Shown here: piece by piece, positions 14,569 through 23,125 of the stretch
How positions within the stretch are numbered: position 1 is the first letter of the stretch
Layout of the letters: each line of letters begins with the position of its first letter
Source of the DNA: Clostridia bacterium
Lineage (GTDB): Bacteria; Bacillota; Clostridia; Christensenellales; DTU072
Length of the DNA stretch: 38,895 bases
Direction of reading: 5' to 3'
Assembly (NCBI GenBank): GCA_017461065.1
Contig: JAFTZC010000012.1
Span: forward strand, 1 to 38,895
Made by a program: the position numbers and the translations under genes
The notes under the pieces: generated by a model
Told to the model about the DNA's origin: nothing
The model's input: the letters and a program-made list of their open reading frames with translations, nothing else
The model's database searches: none

Positions 14569-15866
14569 TAAATTTTCTCCAGCCTTATCAATTTTGTACT
14601 CATAGGAGTAAGCACGATATACGCCTTACCACCTTTGGTTTTTATCTCATCATTTGTCCATGCGTCGGTTGCTTTATAGCCTTCAGGTATGGTAATCTTC
14701 ATAATTTTCGGCATTACGCTTTTTGCTATATTAAAGTATGCTTGGTATTCTTTTTCGCCAACTCTTGCGCCCCAAATAGGATATTTTAGGTCTTTTTTGA
14801 TAACTCGGTTGTCGGTAGAATTTTGGTTAAGAGCAATGACTTCCTTTTGCTTATAGAAAGCAAGGTCTTCATCCTTACTTTCGGGAAGGTGACCACCCAT
14901 CATAAGGGGCGAGCGTAGCATTGCCCACAGCGTGAGCATAACTTCCTTTTCCTTTTTACTTAGGCGCGTATCACGCTCTCCGCCAAAGCCACCGCACTTT
15001 AGCAATCTGCCTATTGGTAGCATATCGGCATCGGGAAAGTGCCCTTCACCAATATAAGGCGCCCACTTTTCGGCTATGGGGAAAATATCGCGAAGGTGCT
15101 TGGTGTTGTCCCACACGTCGTCCTTAATGCGCCAAGCGTTAGCATACTTAATAAAGTGTTCGGCTTGCTCAACGGGCGCGCTCTCGTGGGATATCGCACC
15201 TGGTGAAAGGCTAAGAACCATAGGTCTGCCCGTTGCCATAATAGCCTTGTGATAGCCTTCTACTTCCTTCATTCTACCGGAGGTGTAGGGACGCGCTGCG
15301 TCGTCGAGCTTGATGTAGTCGACTTCCCACTCGGCGTACTGCTTAAATATGGAGTCGAGATACTCCTGCGCACCCGGTTTGTCCATATCCAATCCCTTGT
15401 TGTGGTTGAGCCAATCGCAGTCTTCACCCGATATAATCATATCAGCGGTTATGCCGTCCGTGCCGTAAATAGGAAGCTTGTATTCAACAGCTTGACGTGG
15501 TACGCCACGCATAAGGTGTATACCAAACTTCAAGCCCCTTTCGTGGCAGTAGTCGGCAAGATACTTGAACGAGCCGTTAGCGCTTGGGAATTTGGTGGGC
15601 GCAGGAATGGGCCTACCAAAATCGTCCAGCCAAAGCTCCACGTCAAAGCGACCGTTTTCGTAGCGTTGCGAAGGAGCGTTGATTGGCCCTTTGATTGGGT
15701 AGGACCAACAGAAGTCCACGACACAATATTCCCAGCCGTATTCCTTTAGGTTCTCGCAAACGTAGTCCACGTTTTGCTTGAACTCGTTTTCGTCCACGGC
15801 GTGGCCGAAACAATCGTAACTATTCCACCCCATTGGTGGCTTTTTTGCAAAGCTGTTCTTATCCAT
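14568..15866 (-). CDS. GH27 family alpha-galactosidase / beta-L-arabinopyranosidase
   Basis: 432 aa from ATG 15866; a TTG further up at 15881 would overlap the GH51 stop. Cytoplasmic (no signal peptide). Seen: the GH27 opening PPMGWNSYDCFG, YCVVDFCW, nucleophile Asp in VDYIKLDDA, the acid/base region WRIKDDVWD and RSPLMMGGHLP. GH27 enzymes release alpha-galactose; some remove terminal beta-L-arabinopyranose, which would fit the neighbours (GH51, GH127, araA, araD) better. Retaining mechanism. Which sugar is accepted cannot be decided by eye. Confidence 0.85.
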   Translation of the reverse strand: MDKNSFAKKPPMGWNSYDCFGHAVDENEFKQNVDYVCENLKEYGWEYCVVDFCWSYPIKGPINAPSQRYENGRFDVELWLDDFGRPIPAPTKFPSANGSFKYLADYCHERGLKFGIHLMRGVPRQAVEYKLPIYGTDGITADMIISGEDCDWLNHNKGLDMDKPGAQEYLDSIFKQYAEWEVDYIKLDDAARPYTSGRMKEVEGYHKAIMATGRPMVLSLSPGAISHESAPVEQAEHFIKYANAWRIKDDVWDNTKHLRDIFPIAEKWAPYIGEGHFPDADMLPIGRLLKCGGFGGERDTRLSKKEKEVMLTLWAMLRSPLMMGGHLPESKDEDLAFYKQKEVIALNQNSTDNRVIKKDLKYPIWGARVGEKEYQAYFNIAKSVMPKIMKITIPEGYKATDAWTNDEIKTKGGKAYIVLTPMSTKLIRLEKI

Positions 15867-15870
15867 ATTC

Positions 15871-17904
15871 TTACTTAGCAATTTTTAGTTTTAGTACGTT
15901 TACGCTTCTTGCTTTGAGCGTTAGTTTGATGCTTTCACTTGCTGAGATTTTACTTACTATCGGTACTACCTTTTCTTCGGGCTTGCCGTAGTATGATAGA
16001 GTGTTTACGAGCTCGTCGTCATCCGAGTAAAGCTCGGTTAAGGTTGCCTTGCTTTCAAGTTTGGTTTCTTCAAAGCTAAATTCAACGTCCTTTTGGGCTC
16101 TGTTTACGTTGCAGGTCTTGACGTAAATATATTCGTCGTCGGTAGTGATGGACGTGAAGATTCCGTCCTTTTCGGGCTCGGCGATTAGTAGGTACTTTGG
16201 ACCGTAGTTGTTAGAATACATTTGTTGAACGTGATAGTTCAAGGTCTTCAAAGTATACAAGCTGTTGAAGTTAATCATATTATGCTTCCATTGCTCGCCG
16301 CCAACCCTACTAAACAAAGGTGCGTAAGAACTGATTACTACTATGTCGGCGTTCCTTTCAAGACCGGTTAGGTATGCGCCTTCGGAGAGAGCAGAGTAGT
16401 AATTATTAGGCATTACCTTGTCGTTCCAAGTTTGGTTTGCGGCGTACTCGCCAAGGAAAATCCTATTTCTTTCACGTGGATAGCTATCATACATACTTGC
16501 GTTTTCGATGCACCACTCGGGGGTACGATAGAAGTGGTCGTCGACTATAACTTCGGGCCATTTGCCGTCAAACAACGAGCGGCGCTCCTCGTATTGCGGA
16601 TGTCCGAAGCAATCGAATCCAACCGTCCAAATAACTTCCATCTCGGGATATTTTTCCTTGACGGCTGCTCTCATAATATCAAAGTTCTTGTTGTAGGTTT
16701 CGCCCCAGTTTTCGTTGCCGATACCGATAATCTTTAGATTGAACGGTGCAAGGTGGCCGGAGTCGGCACGTAGCTTTGCCCAAGCGCTTTCGCTCGGATC
16801 GGCATTAGCGTACTCGATTAGAGCAAGGATATTGTTAAGTCTTCTATCAAATTCGGGGTCGCCTTCAGTAACGGTCTCGTCACATCTTGCTTGACAAGCA
16901 AGACCTGCATTCAAAATAGGTAGTGGCTCGGCTCCAAGGTCTTCTGCGAGCAAAAAGTACTCGTAAAATCCTATTTCGTTGGTTTGCATATAAGACCTAT
17001 CCTTTTGTCTTTCGCCCCAACAATTATATTTTGCGCCACGCTTTTCAACGTCGCCTACAGTGATAGTCCAATCAAAGCTGTTGTCAAGGGATAACCCTTC
17101 AACCAAGCATCCGCCGGGGAATCTTACGAATTTGGGATTAAGGTCGCGTAGTGCTTCGACGAGATCGCGTCTCATCTTGCCGCCACTCCACTTGGGATCG
17201 CCCTTGCCCCAATGGTCACTATCGCCAAAATACCAAGTGTCTGCTAAAAGCACGCCCTTACCCTTTAACTTAGCAACGAATCTTGCCATAGTGGTGGTCT
17301 TTGCCGTAACGCTACCGCTTACCTTTACCCATTCGCCCTTGCTTTCGGGAATGGTGAGCTCGGCAACGCTTGATAGGATATTGCCTGCCATATCTTCAAC
17401 GTAGCACTCGAAAGTGCCCTCGAAGCCTTCGTTACGCAAAAAGACAGACACGTCGTATACGTGACCTTCTTTTATACCTACACCCGGCTTAGTGGAGTTA
17501 CGTCTAAGATATCTGCCACCGTGCTCAGTAGAGTCGCCACCATTATAACCTAAGTTCTTGAGCACGAACTCGCCATCTACCTTGAGCTCCATATAATTAG
17601 GATTAAGGGGAGCAATTGGAGTTGCCGTGCCAAGCTTCAATGAGCCGCTACCACTCGTTGCCCAATAACGGAGATGGTCGGTGTAGTGGATTCTCGTCAT
17701 AAATCTTCTACGTGCGTGGAAGATTTGGTAGTATAGCCAATAGAAGTCTCTCTTGAAGTCGTAGCAGAAGCACTCCATAGTGGGGTTGTTGATTTGGTTG
17801 TTGTTGATACCCCCGTCAATAGAGAAGTTTATGTCTTCAAAAAAGATACCGTACAAACGAGAGCTTACGTCTTTATAGTTATTTAGATTTGCAGTAATCT
17901 TCAT
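15871..17904 (-). CDS. GH51-like alpha-L-arabinofuranosidase
   Basis: 677 aa, longer than the roughly 500-aa classic GH51 because of an inserted carbohydrate-binding-like beta domain (about residues 60-220). Seen: SSRLYGIFFEDINFSIDGGI at the N-terminus, RFPGGCLVEG, acid/base Glu398 in IGIGNENWGE, nucleophile Glu486 in LGEYAANQ, and a C-terminal beta-sandwich. Removes alpha-L-arabinofuranosyl groups from arabinan or arabinoxylan oligosaccharides inside the cell (no signal peptide). GGAGA ribosome site; 9 nt after araA. Product L-arabinose feeds araA directly. Confidence 0.9.
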   Translation of the reverse strand: MKITANLNNYKDVSSRLYGIFFEDINFSIDGGINNNQINNPTMECFCYDFKRDFYWLYYQIFHARRRFMTRIHYTDHLRYWATSGSGSLKLGTATPIAPLNPNYMELKVDGEFVLKNLGYNGGDSTEHGGRYLRRNSTKPGVGIKEGHVYDVSVFLRNEGFEGTFECYVEDMAGNILSSVAELTIPESKGEWVKVSGSVTAKTTTMARFVAKLKGKGVLLADTWYFGDSDHWGKGDPKWSGGKMRRDLVEALRDLNPKFVRFPGGCLVEGLSLDNSFDWTITVGDVEKRGAKYNCWGERQKDRSYMQTNEIGFYEYFLLAEDLGAEPLPILNAGLACQARCDETVTEGDPEFDRRLNNILALIEYANADPSESAWAKLRADSGHLAPFNLKIIGIGNENWGETYNKNFDIMRAAVKEKYPEMEVIWTVGFDCFGHPQYEERRSLFDGKWPEVIVDDHFYRTPEWCIENASMYDSYPRERNRIFLGEYAANQTWNDKVMPNNYYSALSEGAYLTGLERNADIVVISSYAPLFSRVGGEQWKHNMINFNSLYTLKTLNYHVQQMYSNNYGPKYLLIAEPEKDGIFTSITTDDEYIYVKTCNVNRAQKDVEFSFEETKLESKATLTELYSDDDELVNTLSYYGKPEEKVVPIVSKISASESIKLTLKARSVNVLKLKIAK

Positions 17905-17913
17905 AGCTTTCTC

Positions 17914-19305
17914 CTATTTAATGTGTACGAATTCCAATCCATTGAGCTTGGCGTATAGCTCGATATCGCTTGCGTTAAGAGCAGTTGATACGACGGTATG
18001 GTGCGCACCACCAGCTTGGAGCCACGCTTTTGCGCCCGTCTTAAAATCGGGTTTCAATTTCCACATAATGCGAGCAATGGGTAACTTTGGCATCGGTTTA
18101 GGTTGCTTAACAAGCTCGATTTCGGCACAAATTAATCTTAGGTGCGTGCCCATATCAACCAAGCAAACAGCCACGCCTTCGCCCTCGATTCCGTCAAAGA
18201 CGAGTCTTGCCGGCGGCTCTCTGTCCCCGATACCGAGTGGGTGTACTTCTATCTTTGGCTTGGTGGATGCCGCCGTTGGGCAAACCTCTAACATATGGGA
18301 GCCAAGCACCAATTCCTTACCCTTTACAAGGTCGTATGTGTAGTCTTCCATAAAGAAGGTTGCGCCCTCTCTGCCTTCGGCCATTTTCTTGAATGCGGTG
18401 CCAAGCGCTGCTATCTTCCAATCGCCTTCTGCACCAAAACCATAGCCTTCTGCCATAAGTCTTTGGATGGACATACCGAATAGTTGCTTTAGTCCGTGTA
18501 GGTCTTGGAAGTTGGTGGTGAGTGCCGTATAGTTGTTTTTATCAAGGAAGCGTTTGAGAGCTATTTCATACTTAACTTGCTCCTTTACGCTTTCGACGTC
18601 GGGAGTATTGAGCTCGTATTCGCTTACGATTTCGTTATAAAGCGCGTCGGTTTCTTCGTCGGTAACCTTGCCTATTTCTTGGACGATATCGCCTATGCCG
18701 TAGTAGTCGATTTGCCAACCGAGTTTGATTTGAGCCTCCACCTTGTCGCCGTCGGTAACGGCTACTTCACGCATATTGTCACCAAAGCGACAAACCTTAA
18801 CTTTCTTGGAGCAATCTACGCCGATAGCTACGTCTACCCAAGCGCTGATTTCACTTATAACGTCTTCGTCTTGATAGTAGCCTGCAACGGACACCCTTGG
18901 AACGCCCAAACGAGTGAGCACGTAAGCAAATTCCCTATCGCCGTGAGCCGATTGGTTAAGATTCATAAAGTCCATATCTATCTCGTCGTATGGAAGCTCT
19001 CTGTTGAATTGCGTATGTAAATGCAACATTGGTTTTTGTAAAATCTTGAGACCGTTAATCCACATCTTTGCAGGGCTGAACGTATGGCACCATACCATCA
19101 TACCCACGCAATCGTCGTCGTAGTTGATTTCTTTGACAAACTTGGTGGCTTCACTCTCAGTTTTTACCATACCTTTGTAGATAACGTCCGCCCTTGAAAT
19201 CTTGGCGTTAATAAACTCAACCATCTTGATGGAATCTGCTTCAACTTGCTTAAGCGTTTCTTCGCCGTATAAAAATTGACTTCCGGTTATGAAATAGATT
19301 TTCAT
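17914..19305 (-). CDS. araA: L-arabinose isomerase
   Basis: Converts L-arabinose to L-ribulose, first step of the pathway; Mn-dependent, cytoplasmic. 463 aa, shorter than the about 500 aa of the E. coli and Bacillus enzymes. Seen: KIYFITGSQFLYGEE at the N-terminus, metal-ligand Glu in GFGAEGDWK, Glu in FFMEDYTY, His in LGSHMLEVCP and His in AGGAHHTVVS, all four expected. Ribosome site AAGGAG. Between GH127 and GH51 in the operon. Confidence 0.96.
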   Translation of the reverse strand: MKIYFITGSQFLYGEETLKQVEADSIKMVEFINAKISRADVIYKGMVKTESEATKFVKEINYDDDCVGMMVWCHTFSPAKMWINGLKILQKPMLHLHTQFNRELPYDEIDMDFMNLNQSAHGDREFAYVLTRLGVPRVSVAGYYQDEDVISEISAWVDVAIGVDCSKKVKVCRFGDNMREVAVTDGDKVEAQIKLGWQIDYYGIGDIVQEIGKVTDEETDALYNEIVSEYELNTPDVESVKEQVKYEIALKRFLDKNNYTALTTNFQDLHGLKQLFGMSIQRLMAEGYGFGAEGDWKIAALGTAFKKMAEGREGATFFMEDYTYDLVKGKELVLGSHMLEVCPTAASTKPKIEVHPLGIGDREPPARLVFDGIEGEGVAVCLVDMGTHLRLICAEIELVKQPKPMPKLPIARIMWKLKPDFKTGAKAWLQAGGAHHTVVSTALNASDIELYAKLNGLEFVHIK

Positions 19306-19327
19306 TTATTTGCTCCTTTTTATTGGT

Positions 19328-21133
19328 TTATTTTTTGTTGATGTATACGTACATATCACTTTCGCCACGGTTGGCAAAAGCAAAATACGGTATCATTTTT
19401 AGCATTGCTCTTTCGCCTTGATTTTCAGCCGACACGTTAAGGCAATATGCGTTGTACTCGTCGCTCCAAACCTTTTCTATCTTGCTTTCAGTTGAAAGGG
19501 TATAGTCGGTAATATTCCCGTTGTCGACAGCTTCGGCGCAGTATATTAATGGTCCGTACTTAACGTAACAAGTTCCTTTGTTGGTTTCTACCCTTTCATC
19601 AGCTCCAATTACTTTTGGCTCGACGCTGAATTCTACGCTTGCTTCGTAGCCGTCTTCGTCAACTTCAAACGCGAGATAGCCGCTGCTTTCAACGTAGGTT
19701 TTAGTAGCAGTAACGGCTTCCGCCCACTCGGGTTTACGCACTTTTAGGCAAGTACCCTTTCCGCCACTAAGTGAAAGGTTTAGGCTTCCGTTTTGTGGAA
19801 ATTGTGTGTCGAGAGTTATTTTTACTTGTTTTTCTCCCACGTTAAAAGTTCCACTTGACGCGATGAATTGGTCAACGTAAATATCCTTTCCATCCGTTGC
19901 ATAAACGTAGGAGCCTACGCTTGCAATAGTACGTGCAATATTGGGTGGACAACAAGAGCAAGAGAAGTCTTTTTGTCTTGTTGCTACGGGGTATCTTGCA
20001 ACGGATAACTTACGCTTGGCAAAGTCTATTTCAAGTGGGTTTTCATAAAAGAACTTGTCCCCCGATAAACTTATGCCGGACAAAAATCCGTTGTAAAGCA
20101 CCCTTTCGATAAGGTCAGCGTAACAGACTTTTCTTTTGCTTTCTTGTAGCCTTCTTGCAAACAATATCAGTGAAATTGCCGCACAACTTTCCGTATAGGC
20201 TTTGTCGTTAGGTAGTATAAAATCTTTGTCAAATGCTTCGGTCAAGGCTTTTGCCCCTATGCCACCTGTAACGTACATACGCCTATCAACAATATTTTCG
20301 TATATGCACTCCATTGCGTATAGGAGCTCGTCGTCCTTTTCAATCCGCGCGACGTCCGTTGCCCCTGCATAAAGGTAGCACGCCCTAACGCTATGTCCTT
20401 CTGCCGTACGTTGCTCCTTGAGTGGCAAAAAGTCTTGGCCATAGTATCCGTCAAGCCAGGGATTGAGCCGATTGAGAGATTTGTTAAGACCCTTGTCTCC
20501 CTCATCCGTACCCCTGACGTAGATGAAGTATTTTGCCATTTCAAGATATTTACGCTTACCCGTATGCTTATATAGCTTAACGAGAGCAAGCTCTATTTCG
20601 GGATGTCCGGGACAGGTGAATGCCGTATCTTTATCTATGATAAAACGCTTTTCTACGTAGTCGCAATATCTTTCAACAACGCCTATAAGTTTATCTTTAC
20701 CCGTCGCGTTTGCATAGGCAATAGCTGCTTCAATAAGGTGCCCCAAGCAGTATAGCTCGTGGTCGGTACGATGCTTGAAGACACTATTTTTGCGCGTTAC
20801 CAAAAAGTGTGCGTTATAATATCCGTCGGCGCGTTGATTTTTTGCGATATTGTCTATCAATCCGTCAATGAATTTTTCGGCGTTTTCATCCCTTTCTTTT
20901 TGCAAAAGATAGGCCCACGCTTCAACGTACTTAGCGACGTCACTATCGTAAAAAATGTGTGGTGGTTTGCGCCAAAACTGCCAGCTTTTGTAGCCACATT
21001 TCGTTGCATCAAAGCGTTTCTTTTTGACGTACTCTGCCTTGATTGCAGGCAAGCTTACGTTGCGAGTGATAGTTTGCCTATCCTTCCAAAACCCTTCTTT
21101 TAATTCAACTAAAGAAAAGTCAACGTTTGCCAT
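19328..21133 (-). CDS. GH127 beta-L-arabinofuranosidase
   Basis: 601 aa, cytoplasmic. Releases beta-1,2-linked L-arabinofuranose, known from plant hydroxyproline-rich glycoproteins. Seen: N-terminal LKEGFWKDRQ, an (alpha/alpha)6 barrel, and the zinc-thiolate active site: Glu315 and Cys317 in TESCAAIS and the Cys394-Cys395 pair in SCSCCPPN. The 79-residue distance between Glu and the Cys pair equals that in the characterised Bifidobacterium enzyme (E338, C417/C418), which makes the assignment firm. Its start overlaps the araD stop as TAATG. Confidence 0.94.
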   Translation of the reverse strand: MANVDFSLVELKEGFWKDRQTITRNVSLPAIKAEYVKKKRFDATKCGYKSWQFWRKPPHIFYDSDVAKYVEAWAYLLQKERDENAEKFIDGLIDNIAKNQRADGYYNAHFLVTRKNSVFKHRTDHELYCLGHLIEAAIAYANATGKDKLIGVVERYCDYVEKRFIIDKDTAFTCPGHPEIELALVKLYKHTGKRKYLEMAKYFIYVRGTDEGDKGLNKSLNRLNPWLDGYYGQDFLPLKEQRTAEGHSVRACYLYAGATDVARIEKDDELLYAMECIYENIVDRRMYVTGGIGAKALTEAFDKDFILPNDKAYTESCAAISLILFARRLQESKRKVCYADLIERVLYNGFLSGISLSGDKFFYENPLEIDFAKRKLSVARYPVATRQKDFSCSCCPPNIARTIASVGSYVYATDGKDIYVDQFIASSGTFNVGEKQVKITLDTQFPQNGSLNLSLSGGKGTCLKVRKPEWAEAVTATKTYVESSGYLAFEVDEDGYEASVEFSVEPKVIGADERVETNKGTCYVKYGPLIYCAEAVDNGNITDYTLSTESKIEKVWSDEYNAYCLNVSAENQGERAMLKMIPYFAFANRGESDMYVYINKK

Positions 21134-21843
21134 TATTTACTTTCCTTTTGGCCATAATAAGCGTTTTTGCCGTGCTTACGATAGTAATGCTTATCTTGGA
21201 GATATTGTGGAGCGGTTTCCGCATCTTTATTGAAACGCAAGGTGAGAGCTGCCATTTTAGCTACTTCTTCAAGGACGATACTATTTTCAACGGCTTTAAA
21301 GCAATCCTTGCCCCAAGTAAATGGGCCGTGGTTTCTAATCAAAGCACAAGGACAGGCTGTAGCTTCGATACCGGTTTTATTAAAATGCTCAACGATAACA
21401 AGACCGCTGTTGAGCTCATAGTCGCTCTCCACTTCCTGCTTACTGAGAGCACGAGTGACGGGGATATCTCCGTAGAAAGTGTCGGCGTGAGTAGTGCCGT
21501 AGCAAGGGATGTTTTTGCCTGCTTGGGCAGCTGCCGTTGCATAGGTTGAGTGAGTATGTACCACGCCACCGATTTCGGGGAACGCTTTATATAAAGCAAG
21601 GTGCGACATAAGGTCGGAGCTTGGGTTAAGAGTTCCTTCTACGATAGCTCCGTCAAGGTCGGTTATGACGATATCGTCAGCGCTCATATTGTCGTACGCG
21701 ACCCCCGACGGCTTGATAGCGACAACGCCGTTTTCTCTGTCGATTTCACTTGCGTTGCCCCACGTCAAAATAACGAGACCTGCCTTAACAAGGTCCTTGT
21801 TTGCCTTCAAAACTTTTTCTTTTAGTGCTTGATACTTGCTCAT
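21133..21843 (-). CDS. araD: L-ribulose-5-phosphate 4-epimerase
   Basis: 236 aa, normal length. Converts L-ribulose 5-phosphate to D-xylulose 5-phosphate, the exit to the pentose-phosphate pathway; zinc aldolase-II fold. Seen: TWGNASEIDRENG, VAIKPSGVAYD, VVHTHSTYATAAAQ with the metal His pair, CYGTTHADTFYGDIPVTR, and LIRNHGPFTWG. Its substrate needs a ribulokinase (AraB), which is not in this window. GGGGA ribosome site. Confidence 0.97.
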   Translation of the reverse strand: MSKYQALKEKVLKANKDLVKAGLVILTWGNASEIDRENGVVAIKPSGVAYDNMSADDIVITDLDGAIVEGTLNPSSDLMSHLALYKAFPEIGGVVHTHSTYATAAAQAGKNIPCYGTTHADTFYGDIPVTRALSKQEVESDYELNSGLVIVEHFNKTGIEATACPCALIRNHGPFTWGKDCFKAVENSIVLEEVAKMAALTLRFNKDAETAPQYLQDKHYYRKHGKNAYYGQKESK

Positions 21844-21875
21844 ATATTCCCCTTTTGGGTTTCGTTTTTATTAAA

Positions 21876-22697
21876 TTATTGGTTACCAAATCCGTGATTA
21901 TCGGGATCGCGGTATCTTCTAATGCCATTGTTTAGAGTGCGTAGCATAGCTACTTCTTCTTCACTCAAGCTAACGCTTAGGCAGCCAAAGTTTTCTTGCA
22001 TACGCTCTACTTTGGTGCTCTTGGGTATAACGGCAATACCTTCATAAATATCCCAAGCAAGTATAACTTGTGCAGGGGTTGCGTTGTGCGCTGCGGCTAT
22101 CTTTTGAATGACGGGTAGACTTAGCGCTTCGCCACGCATAAGGGGACTCCAAGCTTCTACTTGTATGCCTTCTTTTTTTAGATACTCCACAAGCTCGAAC
22201 TGCCTAAACTCGGGGTGAAGTTCCACTTGATTTAGGTGTGGCTTAATCCTAAAATACTCTTTCATTTCTTCAATATGATGCTCTTTGAAGTTGGACACGC
22301 CTATTGCTTTTAGCTTGCCCGAAAGGTACAAGTCTTCTAACGCTTTCCACGTTTCCTTGACGTCCTTATGTGGCCAATGGATTAGCACCATATCGAGATA
22401 ATCAACGCCAAGAAGCTCCATAGATTTATTAACTCTATCTATGGTTTTTTGATAGGTATTTACGTCTGTCCAAAGTTTGGTGGTAATAAAAATTTGCTCT
22501 CTTGGAACATCGGTTTCCTTTAGAGCAAGACCAATTCTATCTTCATTTTCGTAAAAAACTGCCGTGTCAATACGCCTATATCCCACTCTTAGCGCTGAAA
22601 GAACTGCAAGCTTTGCATCAAAATCACCCGTAATTTTATAGGTGCCAAAGCCTAACATATCAAAAGATATTCCGTTTGAAAGAGTGGTTTTTTGCAT
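21876..22697 (-). CDS. Aldo/keto reductase
   Basis: 273 aa, NADPH-dependent (beta/alpha)8 reductase of the YtbE/YvgN type. Seen: MLGFGTYKI, YRRIDTAVFYENED with catalytic Asp and Tyr, ITTKLW with Lys, MVLIHWPH with His, and the cofactor-binding IPKSTKVERMQENFG near the C-terminus. First gene behind the strong operon promoter, GAGGAG ribosome site. In an arabinose operon it might reduce an aldose such as L-arabinose to the alditol, or be a general aldehyde scavenger; the sequence does not decide. Confidence 0.93.
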   Translation of the reverse strand: MQKTTLSNGISFDMLGFGTYKITGDFDAKLAVLSALRVGYRRIDTAVFYENEDRIGLALKETDVPREQIFITTKLWTDVNTYQKTIDRVNKSMELLGVDYLDMVLIHWPHKDVKETWKALEDLYLSGKLKAIGVSNFKEHHIEEMKEYFRIKPHLNQVELHPEFRQFELVEYLKKEGIQVEAWSPLMRGEALSLPVIQKIAAAHNATPAQVILAWDIYEGIAVIPKSTKVERMQENFGCLSVSLSEEEVAMLRTLNNGIRRYRDPDNHGFGNQ

Positions 22698-22737
22698 ATC
22701 TCCTCGCGTGCGCCCCTAAAAGCGCGCATATATAGTA

Positions 22738-22766
22738 ATTATAAAATAATAGTGAATATATGTCAA
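22738..22766 (-). promoter_or_regulatory. Consensus promoter of the arabinoside operon
   Basis: Minus strand TTGACA (22761-22766), 17-nt spacer, TATAAT (22738-22743): a perfect sigma-A promoter about 40 nt before the aldo/keto reductase gene. It probably drives all eight genes to 13015. Confidence 0.9.
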
Positions 22767-22795
22767 TATGGATTTTGATTAGAAATCCATATTGA
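22763..22795. promoter_or_regulatory. 13-bp inverted repeat, likely operator of the arabinoside operon
   Basis: TCAATATGGATTT (22763-22775), 7-nt spacer, AAATCCATATTGA (22783-22795): perfect arms. It overlaps the -35 box, the right place for a repressor or activator. It does not resemble the AraR palindrome of Bacillus (ATTTGTACGTACAAAT-like). Confidence 0.8.
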
Positions 22796-22842
22796 AAACG
22801 TAAAGTATGGGTGGGTATTAAGTAAACTCTTCGCTTTAACTT

Positions 22843-23120
22843 AAAAACGCGATTATTTAGATGAGTGCGAAAAAGACGAATTTACAAAAGGTTGCTTTAT
22901 CTCACTAAAAACGCGTTAGTTTGGATGAAAGCCGACGGAAAAGATAAAAAACATTGGGTTGCTGTAGTAGACCTACTGCGCCCCAAAATTGTTTTAGAGT
23001 TAAGAACGCTACAGCTTAGATGCAAGACAAGGCAAAGGAAAAGCTCCGAGGGGTTGCTGTACTTGGCGTACTGCGCCCCGACGGAGCTTGAGTTTAACGA
23101 AGTATTGCGCTAAAATGTCG
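22843..23120. repeat. Degenerate hairpin-forming repeat units (noncoding)
   Basis: No gene is supported here. Two opening segments are alike: AAAAACGCG-(A/T)TTA...TTT...GATGA at 22843 and 22907. Three closing segments start GGTTGCT at 22890, 22957 and 23052; the last two share GGGTTGCTGTA...TACTGCGCCCC with a different 7-nt middle (22956-22984 and 23051-23079). The third copy sits inside a long hairpin, AAGCTCCG (23041-23048) paired with CGGAGCTT (23082-23089) plus GGGG/CCCC. Looks like a decayed dispersed repeat family; the 82-codon frame across it is an artefact. Confidence 0.65.
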
Positions 23121-23125
23121 CGTTT

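Noticed and set aside
22865..23113. 82-codon + strand frame
   Set aside because: Covers the degenerate repeat units; no ribosome site and the composition follows the repeats.
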